A DNA stretch of 64,000 nt from Timema cristinae. Lineage: Eukaryota; Arthropoda; Insecta; Phasmatodea; Timematidae. The DNA lies in the NCBI GenBank assembly GCA_039000515.1, contig JBCFYV010009882.1:63778817-63842816 (forward strand), given 5' to 3'. The translations under genes were made by a program, and so were the position numbers. Positions within the stretch are counted from its first letter, which is position 1; each line of letters begins with the position of its first letter. This document shows, piece by piece, positions 48,401 to 59,179 of this stretch. The notes below the pieces were generated by a model. That model saw only the letters and a program-made list of their open reading frames with translations, was not told where the DNA came from and did not search any database.

Positions 48401-49550
48401 CCATATGACCTGTATCTAGGTAGACCTGCATTAAATCTGAAAAGCCGGCATTTACATGAGATGGCTGGTGTAGTAGGCATTTGAGGTTTTGATAATGACG
48501 AAGAGCATTGGTGTGCGAGTCACCAAGCTCTGATCTGGAGCCATAAAATAGTAGTAACACACTGTAATGGCCCATAGTATTACTAGTGTTCACTTTAATG
48601 AAACTATCTTCGCAGAGAGCTTCCTTGTAAGTGATATCTGAAATTGACGGCAGTTCTTCAAGTTTCCATAACCACTTCACAACATCTGTTCAGTTTGATG
48701 TACACGAATCTGAAGAGATAAATTAGGACATGTCCATATAATATGAGATGTACAGTGATGGTGAGTGTTCCGGCATCATTCCTGATAGCACAAACCAAAG
48801 ATAGTTTTTATAACACAGTGAGTCCCGGGCCCCCATTCAAACCTCCTTCCTGTGATGATGTAGTAGAAGGTTTCTGAATAAATAATTCTGGCAACAGGTC
48901 TTGAGGTCCAGCATGTAGGATCTGCAAGTTTTAAATTTGAAACACGAGTCCACGTAGTAGATGATAAAAGGGTACTGGATTAGTTGTCAGCAATCTGAAG
49001 TATAACAAAGAAATCGATAGACAAGAGAGGGGGTGACAATATAATGGGTCAAACAAAGCAGTTTAAAACCTCTATGGCGACAGACAACGGTGTGTGGGAG
49101 AGAATTCCTACACGAAGGGCTAAGGAGGCATTGTGTCGTGACTAGCCTAGACTTGAAAAACATTGGTCGGTGATGAAACTGGCTTGAATCCCAGAATCAA
49201 GTAATCAAGTGGAATTTATACCCTCCCGATACCTATTGTGTTTCCCCAGTGCCATGGACAACAAAATGGTCAATGGGTGGGTTACTCCTGCAAGAGATGT
49301 CATGATATTGGCTTGAGTTATACCACTTTTTTTGTGTTACTATACGAGTCTTGTTTCGACGAGGTGGATGATTATGGTATGTGCTAGAATCAGTAACTTC
49401 TTGAAAATGTAGATAGGAATTATGCTTAACATCACAAGTTTGACAATATTGTGTGGATTGATACGATTCGTGGAGACAGTAATAGGCAAAGCATCAATTG
49501 GGTGTTATTTTCTACACATTAGAATTTTAAGTAGGCCCTACCAGTTGCAC
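45490..49550 (-). pseudogene. BEL/Pao retrotransposon, decayed, near-complete pol
   Basis: The minus strand shows the Pao gene order with many frame breaks. A worn zinc-knuckle region reads YCQTCDVKHNSYLH (near 49420-49470). The protease box is DSGIQASFITDQC (near 49160-49198). The reverse-transcriptase start is KLEELPSISDITYKEALCED with LGDSHTNALRHYQNL and YLDTGHMELV (48369-48680). The catalytic YxDD box reads YVNG (about 47943-47957), followed by LKQELVKLLKAAGFKLKKFT (47685-47939). The integrase region reads LHSCLACFKFHPNSLTPAMG, FLNIGVNNVGPF (46118-46495) and WHFKLPAAPDFGGLWEA (near 45960-46030). The C-terminal block is VRSTQGALTRPVFKWSLL (near 45490-45545). LTRs were not identified. The active-site change and the stops make it dead. 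Confidence 0.88.
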
Positions 49551-49556
49551 AAATAT

Positions 49557-50381
49557 CAGTGGCAGCTCGTGCATAGGTAATGCGGAACTGCAGCATCCCC
49601 TATTTTTACTTGATATTACCAATAACATTTAATATAATGAGTCCTTTTTTCTTTAATTCTTTCTTTATTTTTGTAGTACAATATATATTCCTTAAGCTTA
49701 ATGTCAGTACTTCTGTAGCCATTCCTCAGTTTATGAAAAATATAGAGAATTCTTTGTATGGAACTGTGCGCTTCACAGTGCCAGCGACGTGGTGTTTGAC
49801 TATTGTGCGCATGCGCACATAGGATGGTGTGGGGAGGAATGTGGGACTGCCAGGTTGAGAGAGCACTGTTTCTCTCGCAGTGCCGGCTCTGGCGTGATGG
49901 TGTAAAGAAGTTTTTTTTTACTCTGCGTGTGTTGTACTTAAGAACCGTGTGCCATATTCTTGAATGTGATAAAGTGTAGAAGAGTGTAGAACTAGATTAT
50001 TATTCTGCTTCCAGCTATTCTATTTGATTCATTTTTTCTCGGTTCTTTTATTTAACAGAGAGACTATATGCGCTTGCAGTACTTTCAATGGAGAGAAATT
50101 TCCTCTCAATTGTTATCCAGAGATCAAGGAGAAAATTATTGATTTTTTTGCGCAAATTAATCCAAGAAAAATGAATTATCTTTTAAATGAATAGATCAAG
50201 CTTGAACTGTAGAAATTTAAGTTAAAGTAAGTAAAAATGTTTTTTTTTTTTGCTAAGATTTTATCAAGTTCCTGAATAAATGTTCTTTTTATACATTTTT
50301 TTCCTCATACACAATTTAAAACAAAGGCTAAACATTTTCTGGAGCAGCACCCCCACTAATTTTAGCTACGAACCGCCACTT
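49557..50381. mobile_element. hAT element, 825 bp, with perfect 8 bp TSD
   Basis: The left end CAGTGGCAGCTCGTGCATAG and the inverted right end AAGTGGCGGTTCGTAGC form imperfect terminal repeats of hAT type. ACAAATAT is exactly duplicated at 49549-49556 and 50382-50389. Only short frames lie inside and no transposase was recognised, so it is probably non-autonomous. It sits at the gag side of the minus-strand Pao element. Confidence 0.88.
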
Positions 50382-50389
50382 ACAAATAT

Positions 50390-51911
50390 AAACAAAATAT
50401 TTTATGTTTCAAGGTGAATTATAATCTATAATAGTAAGTGTTATGTTGTCGAAAAAATATTGACTTCTATAATAATGGGTAATCTTAATAAATTATTTAC
50501 ATTCTCATTTTCAAATCCTTCAAATGCAATTCCAATAAGTTGATTTTATATAGTTTTCGCACTTTCAAGATGGCCGACTTGCATCTCTCTTTCTCTCTCT
50601 CAGATAGTAAATAAGTGTTTTCTCCACCTCGCAGCGCCTGTGTATGTACCTACTTTAGCAGAACTGTCTGAACTAGGTAGTGACCGAATCGGCAACAAGT
50701 TATTAATGGCGTAAGCCTGTGTGTTATTGCTTTTCACTGCAAACAAGGATAGTTGAACACTTGTACTAACTATTCAAGTCCATCATTAAGTTTATCGCAT
50801 CGAGAGTGATCATCCTCTTTGCTACGAATATCACTCCATTACATTCCGAGGTAAGCGCTTTGCTGCTAACTTTAGTTTGAAACAAGTCTTTTGTTTACAT
50901 CACACTCGCGCGGGATGTCTGAGGTACCATTCATTGTATGGTGTATCTAGTGCACTCCTTACATTCAACTGTCAATCGTAAATTTACTAGAAAAATAATC
51001 TATGGTCTGCTTCAGAAGTGATATTACTTCAAAAAACCTGTTTTTGAGGAGTTTTGTTTGAGGGTAATTTAATAATTTTAACATTCTTAAAGCTGCTATG
51101 TATACAAAGCGTGTGACTTGGACCTAAGAACTGAAATTGACCAATAACAAGCTAAGTTATTCAAAGTTAAAATCACTTTTATTCTGGACATTTATCGAAT
51201 TCTGAATCAATTTTCTGTTAATTTATGTATTGGAAATAGCCTACGGAGGAGACAAACTGGACTAAACCAAGTTATTTTAGTGTATGTGACTGACTTGGCA
51301 GACAGGACATTCTGTTTGTGTGCACTAACCATCCTGTATTAGAAGCAAAAGGCACGTAAAGGTAAAATGAATTTAGTGGTAAAACTTTTATTGTGATTAG
51401 ACAAGCTATTATGGAAAAAGGAGAATATTTTGTCATAAAATAAATTAATCAATTGAAAATGGGATAGAAGTTAGGTTAAAATAAAAATAATTTTGTTATA
51501 AGTTGAATTAGGCTCTATGTACTATTTGTCTTTTAAAGGTTCTAAAAACAATAAAACGCAGATGATAAATACATGTAGCACACACACAGACACATTCATG
51601 GTTTTAATAACCAAACAATATGGTTCAAAATCTACTGAAAATGAACCTACTGATTTGAAATCATGTAACCTAGTGTGAGCTAAATAATAATTTACAATTT
51701 GCTAACAAAAATTAAATAGTAAATTTAAGGTATAGGCCCTAAAAATGTGGTAAAATAATTTATAGAATTATAACTTTATGTTGACCTTTATTTGGTCTTA
51801 GAAAATTTTTGTGTGCTGATATAATCATTTGTCTCAGAAAATGCACACTCAATACCACAAATAAATGACAAATATAACTTAATGATCAAGATGAAAATAA
51901 ATTTTAAACAT
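50390..51911. other. No gene recognised
   Basis: Mostly AT-rich with a GC-richer patch at 50560-50940. No domain, SINE or tandem repeat was identified. Confidence 0.3.
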
Positions 51912-51925
51912 TAAAATAACTTATT

Positions 51926-52457
51926 TATTTAGCACCGAGGTGACCTGGCGGTCTAGGGGTAAGGTGTCAGACTTCTGTGCTGGCGGCCGGGGTTCAATCC
52001 TCTGTCCCGGCACAGATTTATCTGATTACCAAACCCTTCCTTCACCTCTGACAAGACCTCTTGTGAATGTGGGGAATGCCAGGCCTCCACCGTGGTTCAG
52101 ATTCCACGTTAAACTGTAGGTCCTTCATTTCATCTCACAATCACCCTACCATTACACATTAGCATAAGCGTGTATAACCCAAATGGGTAGTAATAATAAT
52201 AATAATAATACTTAGCACCGCGTCTTACTACCCGTTCAGGTTATATGCTTAAGTACTAATTACACTAATGGATTAAGCATTGGGAAGGTTAAATTTAGAG
52301 GAAGTGAACCCGCATTTGTGTGGAGGGAGAGTGGAAAACAATTTAGGAAAAACCCTCTCCCAGTTCACCCGACCAAGATTCTAACCTTGATCTCCCTGTC
52401 CTCGGTGGTCTAGCTCAACACGACTGGCGCATTAGCTAACTACGCCACCGAGGCGGG
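51926..52457 (-). mobile_element. SINE-A copy, split by a SINE-B
   Basis: The inverted SINE-A tail starts at 51926, is cut after AGCACCG, and resumes at 52212 through CGTCTTACTACCCGTTC, the body and the head (GCCACCGAGGCGGG). The 14 bp TSD TAAAATAACTTATT lies at 51912-51925 and 52458-52471. Confidence 0.94.
51938..52211 (+). mobile_element. SINE-B inserted into SINE-A
   Basis: The complete head (AGGTGACCTGGCGGTCTAGG), body and tail (ATAACCCAAATGGGTAGTAA), then (TAA)n, are present. The 9 bp TSD TTAGCACCG, itself part of the SINE-A tail, lies at 51929-51937 and 52212-52220. This proves that SINE-B moved after this SINE-A copy. Confidence 0.94.
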
Positions 52458-52829
52458 TAAAATAACTTATTGATTTACAGTGGATATTTAACCCTTCCAC
52501 CACTCTGATTTTTGATTCCCCATAGCTAGCCATATTGATAGGAATTTTAAAGAGGTTAGTTGGGCTACTCTCCATACTGAGCATACATCCTAAATTATTA
52601 GGATAATCCAATCTGGTTTTCTGGTGACAAGGAGTTTGACCTCAAAACCTAGCCATGTGTATTGTACATAGGTGTTTTTTCCCCATTTTTCTTCCAAACA
52701 AATATACATTTCTTCTAAACTCTACAGTTTGCTTTCCTAACACTTATCCCATTACTATTTACAATTACTTATGTTCATCCTTGACTGGCGGAAAAAAAAT
52801 TATACATTTCAAGTCTAATAATAATTTAT

Positions 52830-53093
52830 TACCCGTCTCGGTGGCGTAGTTGGCTAACACGCTTGTCGTGTTGAGCTCGACTGCTGAGGATGGGGTGAGA
52901 GAGGTTCGAATCTCGGTCGGGTGAACTGGGGTGGGGGGTTCTTAAATGGTTTTCCACTCTCCCTCCACGCAAATGCGGGTTCACTTCCTCTAATTCAACC
53001 TTACCAATTCCTAATCCATTAGCGTAAATTAATACTTTAAGCGTATAACCCGAACGGGTAGTAAGACGCGGTGCTAAATATTTATTTATAATT
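52830..53093 (+). mobile_element. SINE-A, full-length copy
   Basis: Head (CCCGTCTCGGTGGCGTAGTT), B box (GGTTCGAATCTC), body, and tail AACCCGAACGGGTAGTAAGA are all present. The 11 bp TSD TAATAATTTAT lies at 52819-52829 and 53094-53104. Confidence 0.94.
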
Positions 53094-53104
53094 TAATAAT
53101 TTAT

Positions 53105-54373
53105 CATTGTACAAATTAAACACTTGCTTTTTCCACCAAAGGTACTATCAAACACTAAATAACTTTAGTGTTACATAGCTATAAAAAAAACTTTAGTTAT
53201 AAATAATTTGGGTCTACTACATTGAGGAGTCTAAGATATATATTTTGCCAAGATTATTTCATAATTGCATGAAAAACTATTGTTCTTACATTTCGAGACA
53301 TAACGGGGTGAAAGTAAAATGCTTAAGCTAGACTATATAATTTTTTCTACCACTTCATAACAGCCACATTTCAAAATGACATGGTATTGAAGTGAACAAA
53401 TCAAACACTGTTAGTCTAAATCATAAATTATACCATGTCAAAGTGTTCAGGTACTAGTATGGTCTCTACAGATAGTATACTTGAGCTTTATTCACTTTAT
53501 TTTTTACAAAGTAAAACCTTGACATAAAATGCAAGTATTATCAAAACAATCTTTGCGGCTCTATTAAAAAAAAACTAGAACAAATATTCAAATGCACACT
53601 ATTCTTAGATTAATTTTGTTTATGCAATAGGCCTACTTGAATAAATTTTTTTAAAAGTGAATCAATTCATACCAACTCAGCATACTTTACAGGACTGTAT
53701 TATAAGTCTCATACATAATTTAACTTACTTATACTTATTAGGTACCTATATAAAATACCACAAAGGTCTCAAAACACACAGGCTTACATGGCATGCATTT
53801 GTTCAAAAACAATAATTATAATTTATCTGTTTTTTAATTTCTTATTCCTAGTGAAAACTCCCTTTCAATATAGGGTTCATCCCGATCATACGGCGCCTTT
53901 CACTTGAACAATATTATTAAGTTTGACTAAAGAGAATCTCTATGGAAACAAGTTTTCTATAATTTTACCTCTCTTTGTTCCATAAACAAATAGTTCGAAC
54001 AGTGTCAGCAAAATGGTTTTGTTTGTGAGTACATTTAGCAAATATATTTAGCAATCAAGCCAAAGGATTGTCCTCTCCTGGAATATTTTTTCAAATTTAA
54101 TGCATTCAGAAGATATTTTGAGTTTTTAAAGTGATAATTTTGGTTCAGTGCTTCAACAAAACAATTATATTTAACTCACATCAATGAGTACATGACCAAA
54201 TGTCAGGCTGATTATTCTGGTTTGCTGGTGGTTGGAGGACCAATATTCAAAAACTAGCTAGATATAACATACAAAAGTCTTTTTTTTCCTAAAAGCCTTC
54301 CTACTCCCCATTCAACTGTTGGTACATTTATTATTGATTATTCCTTCCTCATCCATACAAAATTAGTGTTGCT
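53105..54373. other. AT-rich spacer, nothing recognised
   Basis: No gene or recognised repeat. Confidence 0.35.
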
Positions 54374-54860
54374 TTTTTTTTTTTTGCCACTGCGTCCTTC
54401 TACCCGTTCGAGTTAAACACTTATGTAGGCCTACTAAGAATCAAATAGCCATAGCTATTATTTATGCTTTTTTAAATCCTTTTAGTGAGGATTACTCCTT
54501 CAAGATATCATATTCTGAAAATTGAAAAATAACATCTGGACACGGGAATCGAACCCAGGACCTTGGCTTAGTACACCAATGCTCAGTGGTTAGAACATTG
54601 GCATACTAAGTCAAAGGTCCCGGATTCGATTCTCGTGTTCTGATGTCATTTTTCAATTTCAGAATACTTATGTACAAGTTACGCTAATGGTTTTAGGGAG
54701 ATTATATTTATAGGAAGTGTACCCACATTTGCGTGGAGGGTGAGTTGAAAAACCAACTTAAGTACATATTAATGAGATTATAACCCTGATCTCCTTGTCA
54801 TTGGCAGTCTAGTATTCTATGCGAGTAGCGTGTTAAACCATGTGGCCACTTAAGCGAGTG
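54374..54860 (-). mobile_element. SINE-C copy, split by a palindromic insertion
   Basis: The inverted tail (TGCGTCCTTCTACCCGTTCG) lies at about 54385-54415. The rest of the body and head (CGCTAATGG, CCACATTTGCGTGGAGGG, inverted B box near 54783, GTGGCCACTTAAGCGAG) lies at 54675-54860. Confidence 0.85.
54428..54665. mobile_element. 238 bp insertion holding a 156 bp tRNA-like palindrome, 9 bp TSD
   Basis: ACTTATGTA is duplicated at 54419-54427 and 54666-54674, in the middle of SINE-C. Within the insertion, 54511-54666 folds back on itself. TATTCTGAAAATTGAAAAAT pairs with its inverted partner ending in CAGAATA, with arms of about 70 bp at roughly 85% and a loop of about 14 nt around CTCAGTGGTTAGAA. 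Each arm carries a B-box-like element (GGTTCGATTCCCG on the minus strand, GGATTCGATTCTCG on the plus strand), and an A-box-like TCAGTGGTTAGAAC lies in the loop. No protein is encoded. Confidence 0.88.
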
Positions 54861-55454
54861 TAGTCTATTTAAAATTCATATAGCCCATATAAGTTATGAT
54901 GCTAATGGGCAGTGGAAACATTTTCTTACATGTGTGGATCTTACTACATGTCACCTTACACTATTTTGATAACACAGGCAGTGGAGGGTGTAAAACACCC
55001 AGGAGGAAAACACTTTGAAAGTCTATGTTTGGGTGGAGATAAATCTATAACACAGGAATCAACTAGTTTTACTATCACAAATCATAGCTGGTAAAAAAAA
55101 ATCTAATCAAAACAGCCTGTCCTCAACACATGTTATTTAGTATTTTTGCAGAATGAAGACAAATAAAAAAAATTTCTGGGAGTTCATACAATCAGAAAAA
55201 TATTGATATTTTGTTGGCTTAGTAAATACTACAAATCTTTTACTTATGTGAAACAAAGTTACGCAACCTTAGAATTGAGAATAAATTTTAATTTTAAACG
55301 GCTTCACGTTTAGGTCACAACTCAAAAACTACAGGTCCAAATTTCATGAAATTTTATAAGTGATACACCAACCTTAAGTACAACTGGCAGTCACTCCACG
55401 AGTTGCTTACTTTTTATATAACTAGGGGACTATAACTTATGTTTAATGTTATTG
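54861..55454. other. Spacer, nothing recognised
   Basis: A 60-codon frame at 54912-55094 has no motif and is not supported as a gene. Confidence 0.35.
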
Positions 55455-55705
55455 TCACAAACATCAGGGGTCATGTGGTCTAAGATGGCACACATTCAAT
55501 AGACTGGATTGAGTCTTTCTGGGTGGCCAGGGCTCTAGTTAGTATAGTGTATGCCCTATAGTGGCTGTCTTTCCCCATATGGTTTCAATCTCCCCATTTA
55601 CACAATTGCAAGTACATTTTTTCTAAATTCATTCTTCTTCATCCTTAGCTCATTATTGTAACTATGTGGATAAGCTTGATTGATTGTAAGATGTGGTGCT
55701 TGAGA
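55455..55705 (+). mobile_element. SINE-C, heavily diverged
   Basis: Head-like GGGGTCATGTGGTCTAAG, body-like CCCCATTTACACAATTGC and tail-like GATTGATTGTAAGATGTGGTG follow in the SINE-C order. Confidence 0.5.
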
Positions 55706-55834
55706 GAACATATTGTTACTCTCATTAACATTTTGCTTCAGTGTTCCTTAAAGTAAGCTTACTTTTATTTATTTCAAAATGTTAAGATGTTGATTGTTGG
55801 CATTCTCATTTGACATTCCCCTTGTACTAGCTAG

Positions 55835-56085
55835 TTTTTTTTAGCAGAGCAAGTTACTACCTTTACAAGTTATACACTTATGTACTAATTACACCAATAT
55901 GCTAGGGAAGAGGAAGGGTAGTTTTGAGGCAGTGTACCTGAATTTGCAAGAAGGGAGAGGGGAAATAATTTAGGGGAAAACTTATTCAGTACACCAAACC
56001 AGGATTCAAACCCCATTCTCGACACTGGCAGTTCAGTCTATTGTGAGAGCGATGCACTAAGCTATTCGACCACTAAAGCAAGCTA
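55835..56085 (-). mobile_element. SINE-C, diverged copy
   Basis: The plus strand shows a worn inverted tail (TTTAGCAGAGCAAGTTACTAC), the body (GAATTTGCAAGAAGGGAGAG), an inverted B box (GGATTCAAACCCC) and the inverted head ending near CGACCACTAAAGCAAG. Confidence 0.65.
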
Positions 56086-57090
56086 CTAGTTATTTTACGA
56101 CATCTTGGTTGGTTCCAAAATGACAAAAATTAATTGTAGCCCTATTTATGAACCATTTTGTATGTATAAACAAACATAACATCTAGCACCACAAGTCAAA
56201 TATTTTGTGCGTGTGTTTTATACTAGGCTTTGACTTACTCTGAAATTAATAAATATCTATTTTTAGTCAAAATGTTAGTGATGTTTATAAATTTAATATA
56301 ATTTTTTTTTAAATATGGCTTTTTAGAAGTTTTGGCTAGATTATATTCAGAATGTTTTAGAGCTTAAAACATAGTCCTCATAAAATTGAATAAAATAAAT
56401 TTCATGTGTTGACACAATTTTATAATAGGCTATCTTTAAACCCCCCAAAAAATATTCATATAAAATATCTCTTGGTTTAAATACTTTGCAGACTCCAAAA
56501 TTGTAACCCTTAACACCCACAACATTGTACAGATATTGTTTCATAGAGATTGAAAATACACTCAATTGGGTAATTTGGTAGGGCCTACTCTCTTAAGATA
56601 TTTAGGTAGATTTATTTACTACCAACATATAAGTACAAGAAAATAGTACTTTCAATGGTCATTATTTCTCATTTGGTTTAGCTTCGATCAGTGGTTTTCA
56701 ACTTCTTTTTTTACTGCCCACCCCTTATTAATTTTGTAAACACTTATTTCAAGTACCCTAGGAGTTTTTTTAAATACATCAATTATATATCTAAAACACT
56801 TTCATTTAGTCTAACCTAAGTGAAATTTAGTTGCACCATAACACAGGTACATTTAACAAAAATTCATTTTTGAATGAAAATACATAACTAATGACATTCC
56901 TAGGTTGGTCTACCGAAAAACTTTTTTTATATTAGTTTCAAGTTAGGCTTGGAGCTAGATAAAAACTTTGCCCTTACCAAATTATTTTTGTGAACCATAC
57001 CACTTATAAATACGAGTAAGCAGGGGTATACTTACCACAGGTTAAGAACAATTGACATAGATTATCACGATACAAATTATTTTATGAAAC
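56086..57090. other. AT-rich spacer with a possible hAT end
   Basis: CAGTGGTTTTCAACTTCTTT at about 56691 recalls a hAT terminus, but no partner end or TSD was found. Nothing else is recognised. Confidence 0.35.
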
Positions 57091-58335
57091 CACTTTCTCT
57101 GTCTCTCTTACTCTCGGTCCCTCTATTGCTCTCTCTTACTCCCTATATTGCTCTAACACACACTATTGCTCTAAAACTCTCTTGCTCCCTCTATTATTAA
57201 ATTGCTTTCTTGCTCTCTCTATCTCTCTCCCCTCCTCCACCCCTCCCTTATTACTTTCTTTCGCGGTTTTGCTCTCTCTCGTGGTCTCGCTCTCTTTTAC
57301 AATTTTGCTCTCTCTCTCGTGGTCTCGCTCTCTTTTACGATTTTGCTCTCTCTCTCTCGTGGTCTCGCTCTCTTTCGCGATTTTGCTCTCTCCCGCGGTC
57401 TCGCTCTCTCTCTCTTTCTCTCGCGGCTTAGCTTTCTCTCTAGCTCGCTCTTTTCCACTCTATTTTGTACTCTTTTCTTTCTCATACCCTCTTTCACGCT
57501 CTCGCTCTCTCTTTTCTGAAACTCTCCTTCTATTTCTTTCTTTCACTCTCCTTATATTTCTTTCTTTCACTCTCCTTCTATTTCTTTCACTCTTTCTGTC
57601 GTTTTCTCTTGCTCTATCGCTCCCTCACTTGCTCTATTGCTCTTTCTCTTACTCCCTATATTACTCTATCGCTCTTTCTCTTGATCTCTCTCTGGGGGGC
57701 TCTTTCTATCTTGCTTTATGATTCTTTCTCTCGCTCTCAGTCTCCCTTATTTCTCTCGCTCTCTGCTTGCTCTTTAGTGTTCGCTCTTTCGCACAATATC
57801 GCTCGTTCTTCTGCACTCTCTCGCTCCCTCTTTTTCACTCTCTCGCTTTCTTTTTTTCACTCTTTAGCTCGCTCTTTTTCACTCTTTAGTGCGTTATTTT
57901 TCACTCTCTTTAGCTCGCTCTTTTTCACTTTCTTTAACTCGAGCTTTTGCATTCTCTTTAACTCGCTCTTTTGCATTCTCTTCGACTCGCTATTTTGCAT
58001 TCTCTCTAACTCGCTAATCTTCATTCTCACTTGCTCTTTTCCACTCTCTCGCTCATTATTTTTCACTCGCTCGCTCGCACTCTTTCTCTCACGCTTTCTA
58101 TCACTCGCACTCTATCTTGCTTCAACTCTTTCTTGATCTCGCTCTCTTTCTCACTCGCACTCTCTTTCTCACTCGCACGCTTGATCTTTTGCACTTCTAT
58201 CGCTCTTACTGTATCTTGCTTGCTTTCTCTCTCGCGCCTACTCTCTCTTGCTCGAACTCTATCTCGCTCCTACTCTCTCTCGCTCGCACTCTTTCTCGTT
58301 CCTACTCTCTCTTGCTCGCACTCTTTCTCGTTCCT
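57091..58335. repeat. CT-rich low-complexity tract, ~1.25 kb
   Basis: An irregular array built from CTCTCTC, TTTCTCTCGC and CGCTCTTTTTCACTC units. The sub-motif GGTCTCGCTCTCTTTxxGC repeats in the 57280-57400 part, and CTCGCTCTTTTGCATTCTCT repeats in the 57870-58030 part. The strong pyrimidine bias leaves long frames (up to 223 codons of S/L/F) that are not genes. Confidence 0.95.
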
Positions 58336-59179
58336 ACTACAGGGTGTTTACTGGGTCACGAAAGTCACGGAAAAGTTACTAATTGCAAAAAAGGTCACGA
58401 AAAAGTCACGAATTTTGTAATATTTTGGTCATAAAGTCACGAAAATAATTTTTGTTTGAATTTCCCACTCATCGTAACAACGCGAATACCTCAAAGATAG
58501 CGCTATCCCCTACACGTGATGGCACGCGCCAGTCGGGAGTTGCCTGATTTGTTTTGTTTGTGATTCCAACGACAAGGTTAACGTTCGCCATCTTGTATTA
58601 AATTTTAATGTGGCGTGCTACTTGTCTCTTGGGGTGTGTGAGTGCATTATGCCGTGTGTGTGTGTCTACAAATAATGGTTTTCGAGTGAATGAATTGGAA
58701 TTCAGGTTTTGTAGATGATACGGGAAAATACCAGGACATTTTCTACACATACCGTGCGTTCATCTGTGTTGTGGATCTGGATCAAGATGTTGGCGGCAAT
58801 TATCAATTTTTTACGCTTCCAGTGATCCGACTGAAATTTGAAGGCGGTGTAAAATGTATACCGGTATTAAAATTTCAAATTAACATTGGCAGCAAATAAC
58901 AATCGTTTTCGCAGTGAAATATGGCGTATTTTTTATAAAATATAAAATAATACTATTAGTGTTAATATTTGATCCTTGACGTAATTCATTTAATTTTAAA
59001 GACCATTCATTCAAAACAGTTGAAATTTACCAATTTTTAAAATGATTTTCGTTGCCTTATAGGCACATAAAATATTAGGCCTAAATTATGTTTCAATCGT
59101 GTGTTGCAAAAAAATCCATAATTTTTATAGGGGGCATTCAAAGGTTTTATGTGTGAAGTTTAGGCTAATCTGTTAAAAG

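Noticed and set aside
56691..56720. hAT terminus CAGTGGTTTTCAAC
   Set aside because: A candidate opposite end near 56990 does not pair well and no TSD is present.
57182..58434. Frames of up to 223 codons rich in S, L, F and R
   Set aside because: They are products of the pyrimidine-rich tract and overlap in several frames; no domain or conserved order is visible.
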